Assembly (NCBI RefSeq): GCF_041625495.1
Contig: NZ_JBFJTH010000049.1
Coordinates: 1 to 22,912, forward strand
Length of the DNA: 22,912 nt
Source: Litorivivens sp041625495
GTDB lineage: Bacteria > Pseudomonadota > Gammaproteobacteria > Pseudomonadales > Spongiibacteraceae
Reading direction: 5' to 3'
In this document: positions 14,557 through 21,848 of the stretch, one piece after another
How positions within the stretch are numbered: the first letter of the stretch is position 1
Layout: every line of letters begins with the position of its first letter
The notes under the pieces: model-generated
The model's database searches: none
The model's input: only the letters and a program-made list of their open reading frames with translations
Told to the model about the DNA's origin: nothing
Position numbers and translations under genes: made by a program

Positions 14557-15513
14557 ATGCCGATTAAACTTGGTGTGGTCATGGATCCCATTGATCGAAT
14601 CCACTACAAAAAAGACTCCACCCTGGCCATGCTGTGGGCCGCCAGTCGCCGCGACTGGCAACTGCAGTACATGACGCCCGAATCGCTGTTTGTCGCGGAT
14701 GGCAAGGCCTGCGCCACCATGCAGCCCCTGCAGGTGTTCGAAAACCCTGAGCATTATTACTCGCTGGGCGACCCTCAGGATCTGCCACTGGCAGACCTGG
14801 ACGTGATCCTGATGCGCAAGGACCCCCCGTTCGACAACGAATTCCTCTACGCCACGCACATACTGGAAATCGCCGAGAAACAGGGCGCACTGGTGGTCAA
14901 CCGGCCCCAAAGCCTGCGTGACTGTAACGAGAAGCTGTTTGCAGCCCAGTTTCCCCAATGCATCCCCCCGCAAGTGGTCACGCGCAGCGCTGCACGTCTG
15001 CGAGAGTTCCATCGCACCCACGGCGATATAATCCTGAAACCTTTGGACGGCATGGGCGGCGCATCGATCTTTCGGGTGGGGCCAAGCGACCCCAATCTCG
15101 GCGTTATCATTGAAACCCTGACCCGACACGGCCAGGAAACGGTTATGGCGCAGCGCTTCCTCCCTGAAATACGCGATGGGGATAAACGGGTGCTACTGAT
15201 TGATGGTGAGCCCGTCGACTACTGCCTGGCGCGCGTTCCCGCCCAAGGCGAAACCCGCGGCAATCTGGCGGCCGGCGGCACCGGACGCGCGCAGCCCATC
15301 AGCGACCGCGATCGATGGATCGCCAGTCAGGTAGCGCCGGTGCTGCGCGAAAAGGGCCTGCTGTTTGTCGGCTTGGATATCATTGGCGATTATCTGACCG
15401 AAATAAATGTCACCAGCCCCACCTGTATTCGCGAAATAGACCGGGCTTATAATACGGGTATCGCCGACCGGCTGATGGACGCCATCGCCACCCGCATAAC
15501 CGGATCCGACTGA
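14557..15513 (+). CDS. gshB: glutathione synthetase
   Basis: Joins gamma-glutamylcysteine and glycine with ATP to make glutathione, in the cytoplasm. The 318-residue length is normal for the bacterial enzyme. It begins with LGVVMDPI, the family's N-terminal strand, and has an ATP-grasp fold: KPLDGMGG at 161-168 (glycine-rich loop), RGNLAAGG at 234-241 (substrate-binding loop) and EINVTSPT at 282-289 with the Mg-binding Glu and Asn. GAGG lies 9 nt upstream of the ATG. tonB starts 5 nt after its stop, so the two are probably co-transcribed. The pairing of gshB with pilG across a divergent promoter is conserved in Pseudomonas, as I recall. Confidence 0.96.
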   Translation: MPIKLGVVMDPIDRIHYKKDSTLAMLWAASRRDWQLQYMTPESLFVADGKACATMQPLQVFENPEHYYSLGDPQDLPLADLDVILMRKDPPFDNEFLYATHILEIAEKQGALVVNRPQSLRDCNEKLFAAQFPQCIPPQVVTRSAARLREFHRTHGDIILKPLDGMGGASIFRVGPSDPNLGVIIETLTRHGQETVMAQRFLPEIRDGDKRVLLIDGEPVDYCLARVPAQGETRGNLAAGGTGRAQPISDRDRWIASQVAPVLREKGLLFVGLDIIGDYLTEINVTSPTCIREIDRAYNTGIADRLMDAIATRITGSD

Positions 15514-15518
15514 CAACA

Positions 15519-16388
15519 ATGAATGCCGTCGCCCAGACAGCCTCACCACAGCCCGACAAACTAGGCTTCTTTTTCTGCCTGGCCGTCGCCCTGCATGCGG
15601 CCATTATCCTGGGCGTGGGTTTCACGGAAGAACTGCGCCAGCGCTCTGCCCCGCGACTGGAAATTACACTCGCGAAATTCAAGTCAGACCCCAATCCGAA
15701 TGCCGATTTTCTGGCCCAGCACGATCAACAGGGCAGCGGCACACTCGAAGAAAAAGCCCTGATCACTACCGATAAACAGCGACCGATGCGCGATACCCTG
15801 CATTCCTCGCCGGAAACACTGACCCTTGCCAAACAAAAGCAGGCTGCTGACACCCAGAAGCTGCTCAGCTCCAATGCAACAGCCGAGCGCAAAACCTCCC
15901 AGAAAGACAAGGAAAAAGAACAGCTGACAGAGCTGATCGACGGACCTGCAGACAGCACCCGGTTGAGCCGCGAAATTGCCAGCCTGCAAGCCAAGCTGGA
16001 TATTCAGCGCCAGGCCTACGCCAACCGCCCCCGCGTTAGGCGCCTCACCTCCATGTCCACGTCCCGATCAATCGACGCGGAATACTTGCATCACTGGCGC
16101 ACCGAGGTGGAAACAATCGGCAACAACAACTATCCCGACCAGGCCAAACGACTGGGCCTGGAAGGTTCGCTCAGGCTCATGGTGGCACTGCTACCTGATG
16201 GCAGTATCGACAAAGTGGAAATCCTGCAAAAATCCGGGCACCCACTGCTAGACAGCGCCGCCATTCGCATTGTTCGCCTCGCCGCCCCCTTCGCCCCCTT
16301 CCCCCCCGAGTTGCGACGCGAAGTCGATGTGCTAGAAATCATCCGCACTTGGCGTTTTGAACAGAGCACTCTCACCTCGGAAAGTTGA
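15519..16388 (+). CDS. tonB3: TonB-family energy transducer, TonB3-like
   Basis: A 289-residue inner-membrane protein with one TM helix (about 16-34), a long periplasmic spacer, and a C-terminal TonB domain (about 188-282) with GSLRLMVALLPDGSI, SGHPLLDSAAIRIVR and the ending EIIRTWRFEQ. The spacer (about 45-185) is rich in Lys, Glu, Gln and Ala and probably coiled-coil around 100-170; the Pro-Lys/Pro-Glu repeat region of classical TonB is missing. TonB proteins pass proton-motive energy from ExbB-ExbD to outer-membrane proteins. In P. aeruginosa the gene at the same locus, tonB3, is needed for normal twitching motility and pilus assembly. No exbB or exbD is nearby. The symbol rests on position and shape, not on a search. 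Confidence 0.8.
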   Translation: MNAVAQTASPQPDKLGFFFCLAVALHAAIILGVGFTEELRQRSAPRLEITLAKFKSDPNPNADFLAQHDQQGSGTLEEKALITTDKQRPMRDTLHSSPETLTLAKQKQAADTQKLLSSNATAERKTSQKDKEKEQLTELIDGPADSTRLSREIASLQAKLDIQRQAYANRPRVRRLTSMSTSRSIDAEYLHHWRTEVETIGNNNYPDQAKRLGLEGSLRLMVALLPDGSIDKVEILQKSGHPLLDSAAIRIVRLAAPFAPFPPELRREVDVLEIIRTWRFEQSTLTSES

Positions 16389-16429
16389 TATTCGCTTGTG
16401 TTCCCCTTCAGCTGGGCGATAATGAACCC

Positions 16430-16990
16430 ATGCGTGAAAACACCCTCAAAAACCACTTCCTGATCGCCACACCTGCGCTCAACAGCGGTTTTTTCGCGGG
16501 CAGCGTGACCTACATCTGCGAGCACGACAAAGACGGCGCCATGGGAATTGTGGTCAACCACCCGCTCGACGTTAGGGTCGACGAGGTACTCGATCAGTTG
16601 TCGCTGGCCGATGCCGCGTACCCACACAATGAACCCGTATTCGCCGGTGGCCCACTGCACACCGACCGAGGTTTTGTGTTGCACAGCTCGGCAGCGCAGC
16701 GCTGGCAGGAATCAATCGCCATCAGCAGCGATATTCAGCTCACCACCTCGCTCGACATTCTCGGCGATATCGCCACCAACGCCGGCCCACCATACAACCT
16801 GATCGCTTTGGGCTACGCCGGCTGGGCCCCCGGGCAACTGGAAGCCGAACTCGAGGAAAACGCGTGGCTGACAGTCCCGGCGGATCACCACCTTCTGTTT
16901 GAAGTACCCCACCATAAAAAGCTGGATGCGGCGCTACGCAAAATGGGCGTCGATCTGGCCAAACTTGCACCTTACACCGGCCACGCGTGA
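16430..16990 (+). CDS. algH: AlgH/YqgE family protein (UPF0301)
   Basis: A 186-residue protein of the conserved YqgE/AlgH family, called AlgH in Pseudomonas, where it was linked to alginate regulation; its biochemical role is not settled. Family marks are HFLIATPAL near the start, YICEHDKDGAMGIVVNHPL, GGPLHTDRGFVLH and LGYAGWAPGQLEAE. A TTG at 16385 would extend the frame by 15 residues into the tonB stop. The ATG at 16430 is preferred because MRENTLKNHFLIA matches the usual family start, though no strong Shine-Dalgarno precedes it. The stop overlaps the ruvX start by 4 nt (GTGA). The order tonB-algH-ruvX matches P. aeruginosa as I recall it. Confidence 0.9.
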   Translation: MRENTLKNHFLIATPALNSGFFAGSVTYICEHDKDGAMGIVVNHPLDVRVDEVLDQLSLADAAYPHNEPVFAGGPLHTDRGFVLHSSAAQRWQESIAISSDIQLTTSLDILGDIATNAGPPYNLIALGYAGWAPGQLEAELEENAWLTVPADHHLLFEVPHHKKLDAALRKMGVDLAKLAPYTGHA

Positions 16991-17403
16991 AAACGATTCT
17001 CGGATTTGATTACGGCACACGCTGGATTGGTGTCGCCGCCGGACAGACACTGACCGGCACCGCGACCGCCCTGCAACCGTTGATGGCAAAAGACGGCGTT
17101 CCCCGCTGGGAAGAAATTGAAGGCCTGCTGCAAGAGTGGAAACCACAGCTGGTGATTGTCGGGCTGCCCCTGAACATGGATGGCACAGAATCAGAGCTGA
17201 GCCAGCGTGCACGTAAATTCGGCAACCGCATTCACGGCCGTTTTGGTGTCGACATTGGTTTCTGGGACGAACGCTTAAGCAGCTTTGAAGCCAAGGGCGA
17301 CATCATGGAGCAGCGCCACAGCAAGCAGTTCAAGCAGATGAAGGTAGACAGCCTGAGTGCCAGGCTGATTCTGGAATCGTGGATGCGCAGCCAGCCTGAG
17401 TAA
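16987..17403 (+). CDS. ruvX: RuvX/YqgF, RNase H-fold nuclease for 16S rRNA 5' processing
   Basis: A 138-residue RuvC-like nuclease. E. coli YqgF takes part in processing the 5' end of pre-16S rRNA, and members of the family were earlier proposed as Holliday-junction resolvases. The family signatures are GFDYGTRWIGVA (catalytic Asp8), VIVGLPLNMDGTE (about 57-68), WDERLSSFEA (about 93-102) and the final acidic motif around Asp121 (VDSLSARLIL). The start is GTG, inside the algH stop (GTGA), which gives the protein its normal N-terminus MKTILGFD and indicates translational coupling. The stop faces pilU with only 23 nt between. Confidence 0.94.
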   Translation: MKTILGFDYGTRWIGVAAGQTLTGTATALQPLMAKDGVPRWEEIEGLLQEWKPQLVIVGLPLNMDGTESELSQRARKFGNRIHGRFGVDIGFWDERLSSFEAKGDIMEQRHSKQFKQMKVDSLSARLILESWMRSQPE

Positions 17404-17426
17404 ATCCGACCGCGCCAATGATCGCG

Positions 17427-18578
17427 CTAGCGTTTATAGCCACCCGGCCGCGGCGCATTTGATTCGTCATCCATCAGCGACAGCCGTTTCGACATCTCAC
17501 CCAATTGATCCGAATCTGCCCCACCCATCTTTATCATCAACCGCAAATCATTGGGGGAGTCTGCATGTGCCAAGGCATCTTCATAGGTGATCTGCCCGTC
17601 GCTGTAGAGCTCGAACAAGGCCTGATCAAAGGTCTGCATGCCCTGCTCTGTGGAGCGTGCCATCAAGCTTTTCAGCTCATGGACTTCGCCTTTACGGATC
17701 ATATCCGATGCCAACGGCGAATTCAGTAACACCTCAATACAGGCGCGGCGACTCTCGCCATCCGGGGTAGGGATCAGCTGCTGGGCAATCATCGCCTTGA
17801 GGTTTAGCGACAAATCCATCCACAACTGACCGTGACGTTCGGCCGGGAAAAAGTTCTGAATGCGATCCAGTGCCTGGTTGGCGTTGTTTGCGTGCAAGGT
17901 ACACAGGCACAAGTGGCCGGTTTCGGCAAAGGCAATTGCGTGCTCCATGGTCTCGCGGGTACGCACCTCCCCGATGAGAATGACATCCGGCGCTTGCCGC
18001 AGCGTATTTTTCAGCGCGACTTCAAAGGATTCGGTATCAATGCCCACTTCGCGCTGGGTCACGATACATCCATCGTGCTTGTGTATAAACTCAATCGGAT
18101 CTTCGATGGAGATAATGTGACCGCGCGAATTCTTATTGCGGTGACCGATCATCGCCGCCAGCGAGGTTGACTTACCCGTACCGGTTGCCCCAACAAAGAT
18201 GATCAGGCCGCGCTTGGTCATAGCCAGATCTTTGACAATATCCGGCAGCCCCAATTCATCAATCGTGGGTATCTGCGTTTCAATGCGGCGCAGCACCATG
18301 CCGGCAAAATTGCGCTGCTGGAAAGCGCTCACCCGGAAGCGGCCTATGCCGCGAGAGCTGATCGCAAAATTGCATTCGCGCTTTTCAGCAAACTCCCGAC
18401 GCTGGGCATCATTCATCACGCCCAAAACCACTTCGCGCGACTGATCCGGCGACATGGCCTGAGTTGAAAGGGGCATCATTTTGCCGTTGAGCTTGATCGA
18501 CGGCGGAACTCCAGCCGTGATAAACAGGTCGGACGCCCCTTTCTCGACCATCAGCTTCAACATTTTTTCAACTATCAC
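17427..18578 (-). CDS. pilU: type IV pilus retraction accessory ATPase PilU
   Basis: A PilT-like hexameric ATPase of 383 residues that works with PilT in forceful pilus retraction at the inner-membrane base. It has Walker A GATGTGKST (130-138), an Asp-box around SIEDPIEF (157-164), Walker B DVILIGEVR with Glu204, and a His-box ETGHLCLCTLHANNA (219-233). The C-terminal tail after about 345 (MIKMGG through GGYKR) is longer than in PilT and typical of PilU. The start is GTG, supported by GAGG 7 nt upstream; an ATG five codons further in has no such site. It lies 15 nt after pilT, so the pair is probably one operon, and it is convergent with ruvX. Confidence 0.95.
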   Translation of the reverse strand: MIVEKMLKLMVEKGASDLFITAGVPPSIKLNGKMMPLSTQAMSPDQSREVVLGVMNDAQRREFAEKRECNFAISSRGIGRFRVSAFQQRNFAGMVLRRIETQIPTIDELGLPDIVKDLAMTKRGLIIFVGATGTGKSTSLAAMIGHRNKNSRGHIISIEDPIEFIHKHDGCIVTQREVGIDTESFEVALKNTLRQAPDVILIGEVRTRETMEHAIAFAETGHLCLCTLHANNANQALDRIQNFFPAERHGQLWMDLSLNLKAMIAQQLIPTPDGESRRACIEVLLNSPLASDMIRKGEVHELKSLMARSTEQGMQTFDQALFELYSDGQITYEDALAHADSPNDLRLMIKMGGADSDQLGEMSKRLSLMDDESNAPRPGGYKR

Positions 18579-18593
18579 TGCGTAACCTCAGGC

Positions 18594-19628
18594 TCAGAAG
18601 TTTTCGGGGAACCGCGCTTTCGCTTTTGCCGCATCACGGCTGATCACTTTGCGTTTAAACAGAGCCTCCAGGCACTGGTCCATGGTCTGCATGCCAAGGT
18701 CGCCACCGGTCTGAATAGACGAATACATCTGCGCCACCTTGTCTTCCCGAATCAGGTTCCGAATCGCGGGGGTGCCCAACATGATTTCGTGGGCTGCCAC
18801 CCGACCACCGCCCTGCTTTTTGAGCAGGGTTTGCGAAATAACGGCCTGCAGCGATTCAGACAGCATCGAGCGAACAATCGACTTCTCTTCGGCCGGAAAG
18901 ACGTCGACAACCCGGTCAATGGTTTTAGCCGCTGAGGTGGTGTGCAAGGTACCAAACACCAGGTGACCGGTTTCGGCCGCGGTCAATGCCAGGCGGATGG
19001 TTTCCAGATCCCGCATCTCGCCCACCAGAATAATGTCCGGATCTTCCCGCAGGGCCGAGCGCAGCGCCTCACTGAAGCCGTGGGTGTCACGATGCACTTC
19101 ACGCTGATTGACCAGACATTTCTTCGACTCGTGTACAAATTCGATGGGGTCTTCAATGGTCAGAATATGCTCAAAGCGGGTGTCGTTGATAAAGTCCATC
19201 ATCGCCGCAAGGGTTGTGGATTTACCGGAGCCGGTCGGACCAGTCACCAGCACAATCCCTCGGGCATAGCTTGAGATTTTCTTGAACACATCACCCATGC
19301 CCAATTCGTCCATGGTCAACACCTTGGAGGGAATGGTTCTAAAGACCGCGCCAGCGCCACGGTTCTGATTAAAAGCGTTTACCCGAAAACGGGCAACACC
19401 GGGCACCTCGAATGAAAAGTCAGTTTCCAGGTATTCCTCAAAGTCGCGACGCTGCTTGTCACTCATGATTTCATAGATCAGGCTATGAACGTCTTTGTGT
19501 TCCAAGGGCGGCAGATTGATCCGCCGCACATCGCCATCAACCCGTATCATGGGCGGTAAACCGGCAGAAAGGTGCAAATCAGAGGCATTTTGCTTAGCGC
19601 TGAAGGCCAGTAATTCTGTAATATCCAT
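18594..19628 (-). CDS. pilT: type IV pilus retraction ATPase PilT
   Basis: The motor that depolymerises the pilus to produce twitching, 344 residues, the normal PilT length. It has an N-terminal PAS-like domain (about 1-95), Walker A GPTGSGKST (130-138), Asp-box TIEDPIEFVH (157-166), Walker B DIILVGEMR with Glu204, and the His-box ETGHLVFGTLHTTSA (219-233). The C-terminal AIRNLIRE at 288-295 is diagnostic: this motif is required for retraction in PilT and separates it from assembly ATPases. AAGGA lies about 8 nt before the ATG. It diverges from yggS over 73 nt, the same arrangement as in Pseudomonas. Confidence 0.97.
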   Translation of the reverse strand: MDITELLAFSAKQNASDLHLSAGLPPMIRVDGDVRRINLPPLEHKDVHSLIYEIMSDKQRRDFEEYLETDFSFEVPGVARFRVNAFNQNRGAGAVFRTIPSKVLTMDELGMGDVFKKISSYARGIVLVTGPTGSGKSTTLAAMMDFINDTRFEHILTIEDPIEFVHESKKCLVNQREVHRDTHGFSEALRSALREDPDIILVGEMRDLETIRLALTAAETGHLVFGTLHTTSAAKTIDRVVDVFPAEEKSIVRSMLSESLQAVISQTLLKKQGGGRVAAHEIMLGTPAIRNLIREDKVAQMYSSIQTGGDLGMQTMDQCLEALFKRKVISRDAAKAKARFPENF

Positions 19629-19649
19629 GCTTTTCCTTGTTATTCATCG

Positions 19650-19666
19650 GCGCTGGAAAACAGCGC
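19650..19666. other. hairpin in the pilT-yggS divergent gap
   Basis: GCGCTG (19650-19655) and CAGCGC (19661-19666) form a perfect 6-bp GC-rich stem with a GAAAA loop, 22 nt upstream of the pilT start codon in a 73-nt divergent gap. It could lie in the pilT 5' leader or be part of an operator. No T-run follows it, so it is unlikely to be a terminator. No convincing -35/-10 pair was found in this gap. Confidence 0.35.
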
Positions 19667-19701
19667 GCACGGTTTGAGCGTAGGAGTACGAGCTACCCGA
19701 C

Positions 19702-20394
19702 ATGATCGACGAAGCTTTGATTAACCGCAATATAGCAGAGCTGCGCCAGCGCATCCGCCTTATTGCACAAGAATGCGGCCGCGACCCCAATGATATTACC
19801 GTACTTGCGGTCAGCAAGACCCGCCCGGCGGCAGCTATTCGCGTGGCTGCAAGCGCAGGGCTCACCAATATCGGCGAAAATTATATTCAGGAAGCCGTCG
19901 ACAAGCAGCTCGAGTTACAGGATCTGCCGCTGCAATGGCACTGCATCGGCCCGCTGCAATCAAACAAGACCCGGCTCGTCGCCGAGCATTTTCACTGGGC
20001 CCATACCGTTGACCGACTCAAGATCGCGCAGCGCCTAAACGATCAGCGCCCGAGCACACTGCCAGCACTGAATGTCTGCTTGCAGGTCAATATTGATCGC
20101 GAGCCCCAGAAAGCGGGCGTAGCGCCCGACGAACTGAAGAACCTGGCCGAGCAGGTTGCTACCCTGCCCAACTTGATGCTGCGCGGTGTGATGGCCATTC
20201 CCGCCGCGCGGGACGATACAGCTGCTCAGCGGCAGACCTTTGCAGCGGTGCGCGCCTGTTTTCAGTCCTTGCAGGGTGAATACCCACAAATGGATACGCT
20301 ATCCATGGGCATGTCACGGGATTTCCCGGCGGCCGTTGCCGAAGGGTCAACCCTGGTGCGAATTGGCACAGATATTTTCGGAGCACGCACCTGA
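19702..20394 (+). CDS. yggS: YggS/PLPBP family pyridoxal phosphate homeostasis protein
   Basis: A 230-residue PLP-binding protein of alanine-racemase-like TIM-barrel fold, without known enzymatic activity. It helps balance free PLP and amino-acid/keto-acid pools in the cytoplasm. The PLP lysine is Lys39 in LAVSKTRP. Other family motifs are IGENYIQEA (FGENYVQE in most members), WHCIGPLQSNKT, and the phosphate-binding SMGMSRDFPAAVAEGST near the C-terminus. The ATG is preceded by AGGAG at rather long spacing (about 15 nt) and by a closer GAG. It diverges from pilT, as in many gammaproteobacteria. trmL starts 2 nt after its stop; in Pseudomonas proC is expected there instead. Confidence 0.95.
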   Translation: MIDEALINRNIAELRQRIRLIAQECGRDPNDITVLAVSKTRPAAAIRVAASAGLTNIGENYIQEAVDKQLELQDLPLQWHCIGPLQSNKTRLVAEHFHWAHTVDRLKIAQRLNDQRPSTLPALNVCLQVNIDREPQKAGVAPDELKNLAEQVATLPNLMLRGVMAIPAARDDTAAQRQTFAAVRACFQSLQGEYPQMDTLSMGMSRDFPAAVAEGSTLVRIGTDIFGART

Positions 20395-20396
20395 TC

Positions 20397-20861
20397 ATGC
20401 TGGATATCGTACTCTACCAACCGGAGATCCCACCCAATACCGGCAACATAATCAGGCTGTGTGCAAACACCGGCATGCGCCTGCATCTGATCAAACCACT
20501 GGGTTTTGCCCTGGATGACAAGCGACTGCGTCGGGCCGGGCTGGATTATCACGAGTGGGCCGACGTTAAAACCCACACTGACTGGGCGAGCTATCTTGAG
20601 CACGAACAGCCAAGGCGAGTATTCGCGTGCTCCACCAAAGGCACCCGCTTTTATAGCGACGCGCAGTTTCAGCCCGGCGATTGCCTAGTCTTTGGTCCGG
20701 AAAGCCGCGGCTTGCCCGCAGACTTCCTGGCAGCCCTGCCCAGCCAGCAGATTCTCCGCCTACCGATGAAAACCGATAGCCGCAGCCTGAATCTGTCCAA
20801 CGCTGTGAGTATTTTTGTTTATGAGGCGTGGCGCCAGTCAGGCTTTAGCGGCGGGCAGTGA
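20397..20861 (+). CDS. trmL: tRNA (cytidine/uridine-34-2'-O)-methyltransferase TrmL
   Basis: A small SPOUT methyltransferase (154 residues; E. coli TrmL is of similar length) that 2'-O-methylates the wobble base of tRNA-Leu isoacceptors. The three SPOUT signatures are clear: EIPPNTGNIIRLCANTG at 10-26, VFGPESRGLP at 98-107 and SRSLNLSNAVSIFVYE at 128-143, which shape the knotted SAM pocket. It begins 2 nt after yggS and is probably translated from the same message; GGAG lies about 14 nt upstream. Its last 24 nt overlap the 3' end of the convergent LysR gene. Confidence 0.94.
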   Translation: MLDIVLYQPEIPPNTGNIIRLCANTGMRLHLIKPLGFALDDKRLRRAGLDYHEWADVKTHTDWASYLEHEQPRRVFACSTKGTRFYSDAQFQPGDCLVFGPESRGLPADFLAALPSQQILRLPMKTDSRSLNLSNAVSIFVYEAWRQSGFSGGQ

Positions 20862-21749
20862 TCCGGACATCGCCGTCCGAAACCAATCCACAAACCAGCG
20901 CAATGCTCGGCCGTTCTGGCCTTTTTTCCAGGCCAGTACCAGCTCGCTCGGAGCATCTGTTTTCAGCATTGGCGGCATCACCAACTCACCCCTGGCCAGC
21001 TCCCGCTCTATACAATGACGCGGCAAGTAGCCAACTCCGAGCCCCCGACGTTGCAGCTCAATTTTCTGGGCAATGGACGACACAGCCAGAATCGGCTGCG
21101 ACGGAAACACACGCCGGGTCATCACGGCGCGGTGCCGGGCGGTGTCGCGCACGACAATAGCGCGAAATGGCGCAATATCGTCGGGTGATAGGGGGCGCGA
21201 AGGCTGCGCTAGCGGATGAAATGGCGCCACTGCAAACACAAACTCAACCACCATCAGCGAGCGCACCTCCAGCTCTGCCGGCACATCTGGCAAACGTGGT
21301 GCACCCACAACCAGATCAGCCCGCCCCTCCAACACCGCTTCCCAGGCACCGGACAGCACCTCTTCGCTGAGCCGCACTTCGGTGCCTGATTCAAGCCCGG
21401 TAAAGGCCGCTAGAGCATCGGCCACCACGTCGAAATCGATCAAAGAATCAATTGCGATGCGCAGCTGGGATTCCCATCCCCGCTCCGCCTGACGCGCGGC
21501 CTCTGCCAATCGATCAGCGGCCTCCAACAAGCCTCGCCCCTGCGCCACCAGTAGCCGCGCAGCCGGAGTCATCACCGCGCGGCGCCCTTCTTTATTAAAC
21601 AGCTGCACACCCAGTTCCTGCTCCAACTTTTGCACGGCATAGGTAACCGCCGATGGCACTTTGTGCAGCTGCTCAGCCGCCGCCGCAAAGCTACCCGCCC
21701 GCTCAATCGCGCTGAGCACTTCCAATGCCTCTAGAGTTAACGCTCGCAT
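20838..21749 (-). CDS. LysR-family transcriptional regulator, YhaJ-like
   Basis: A 303-residue DNA-binding regulator. The N-terminal winged HTH (about 1-62) reads ALTLEALEVLSAIERAGSFA, then AAAEQLHKVPSAVTYAVQKL, with the recognition helix near 31-42; a periplasmic-binding-like effector domain covers about 93-295. The wording of the HTH and of LSGAWEAVLEGRADLVVGAP closely recalls E. coli YhaJ, and yhaJ lies next to yhaK, also a pirin-type gene, as here. E. coli YhaJ has been reported to respond to degradation products of nitroaromatics; the ligand here is unknown. The gene is divergent from the pirin gene (99 nt), so it probably regulates it and itself. The upstream Shine-Dalgarno is weak. The 3' end overlaps trmL. 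Confidence 0.88.
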   Translation of the reverse strand: MRALTLEALEVLSAIERAGSFAAAAEQLHKVPSAVTYAVQKLEQELGVQLFNKEGRRAVMTPAARLLVAQGRGLLEAADRLAEAARQAERGWESQLRIAIDSLIDFDVVADALAAFTGLESGTEVRLSEEVLSGAWEAVLEGRADLVVGAPRLPDVPAELEVRSLMVVEFVFAVAPFHPLAQPSRPLSPDDIAPFRAIVVRDTARHRAVMTRRVFPSQPILAVSSIAQKIELQRRGLGVGYLPRHCIERELARGELVMPPMLKTDAPSELVLAWKKGQNGRALRWFVDWFRTAMSGSLPAAKA

Positions 21750-21759
21750 ACTTATTAGT

Positions 21760-21777
21760 TTGAATTATTTGAACAAT
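21760..21777. promoter_or_regulatory. AT-rich imperfect palindrome between lysR and pirin
   Basis: The 14-nt element ATTATTTGAACAAT (21764-21777) is an imperfect dyad: ATT, TT, AA and AAT are symmetric, four centre and flank bases are not. A second TTTGAA copy starts at 21759, so TTTGAA occurs twice, 9 nt apart. The element begins 15 nt upstream of the LysR start codon, the usual place for a LysR autoregulatory site. The gap is clearly more AT-rich than the genes. I could not fix a promoter for either gene; TTGAAT or TTGAAC here could be -35 elements for the pirin gene. Confidence 0.35.
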
Positions 21778-21848
21778 TACTCCAAATATCTTCGCTTTTT
21801 ATTCTCATATCAAGAACTAAAATGGCATTCACACTCAGGAGTATGGTC

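Noticed and set aside
14428..15129. A 233-codon open frame on the minus strand across gshB
   Set aside because: It is antisense to gshB, whose catalytic motifs are intact, and its translation shows no family resemblance.
16385..16429. TTG start for algH overlapping the tonB stop
   Set aside because: The 15 extra residues are absent from the family N-terminus as I know it; the ATG at 16430 gives the usual start.
17404..17426. CGCG-rich sequence between convergent ruvX and pilU as a possible terminator
   Set aside because: Only a 4-bp stem can be drawn, with no T-run on either strand; the gap is 23 nt.
21822..21848. Pirin start at ATG 21822 or 21843
   Set aside because: AGGAG lies between the first ATG and the third, at correct spacing only for 21849; for 21843 the spacing is 1 nt.
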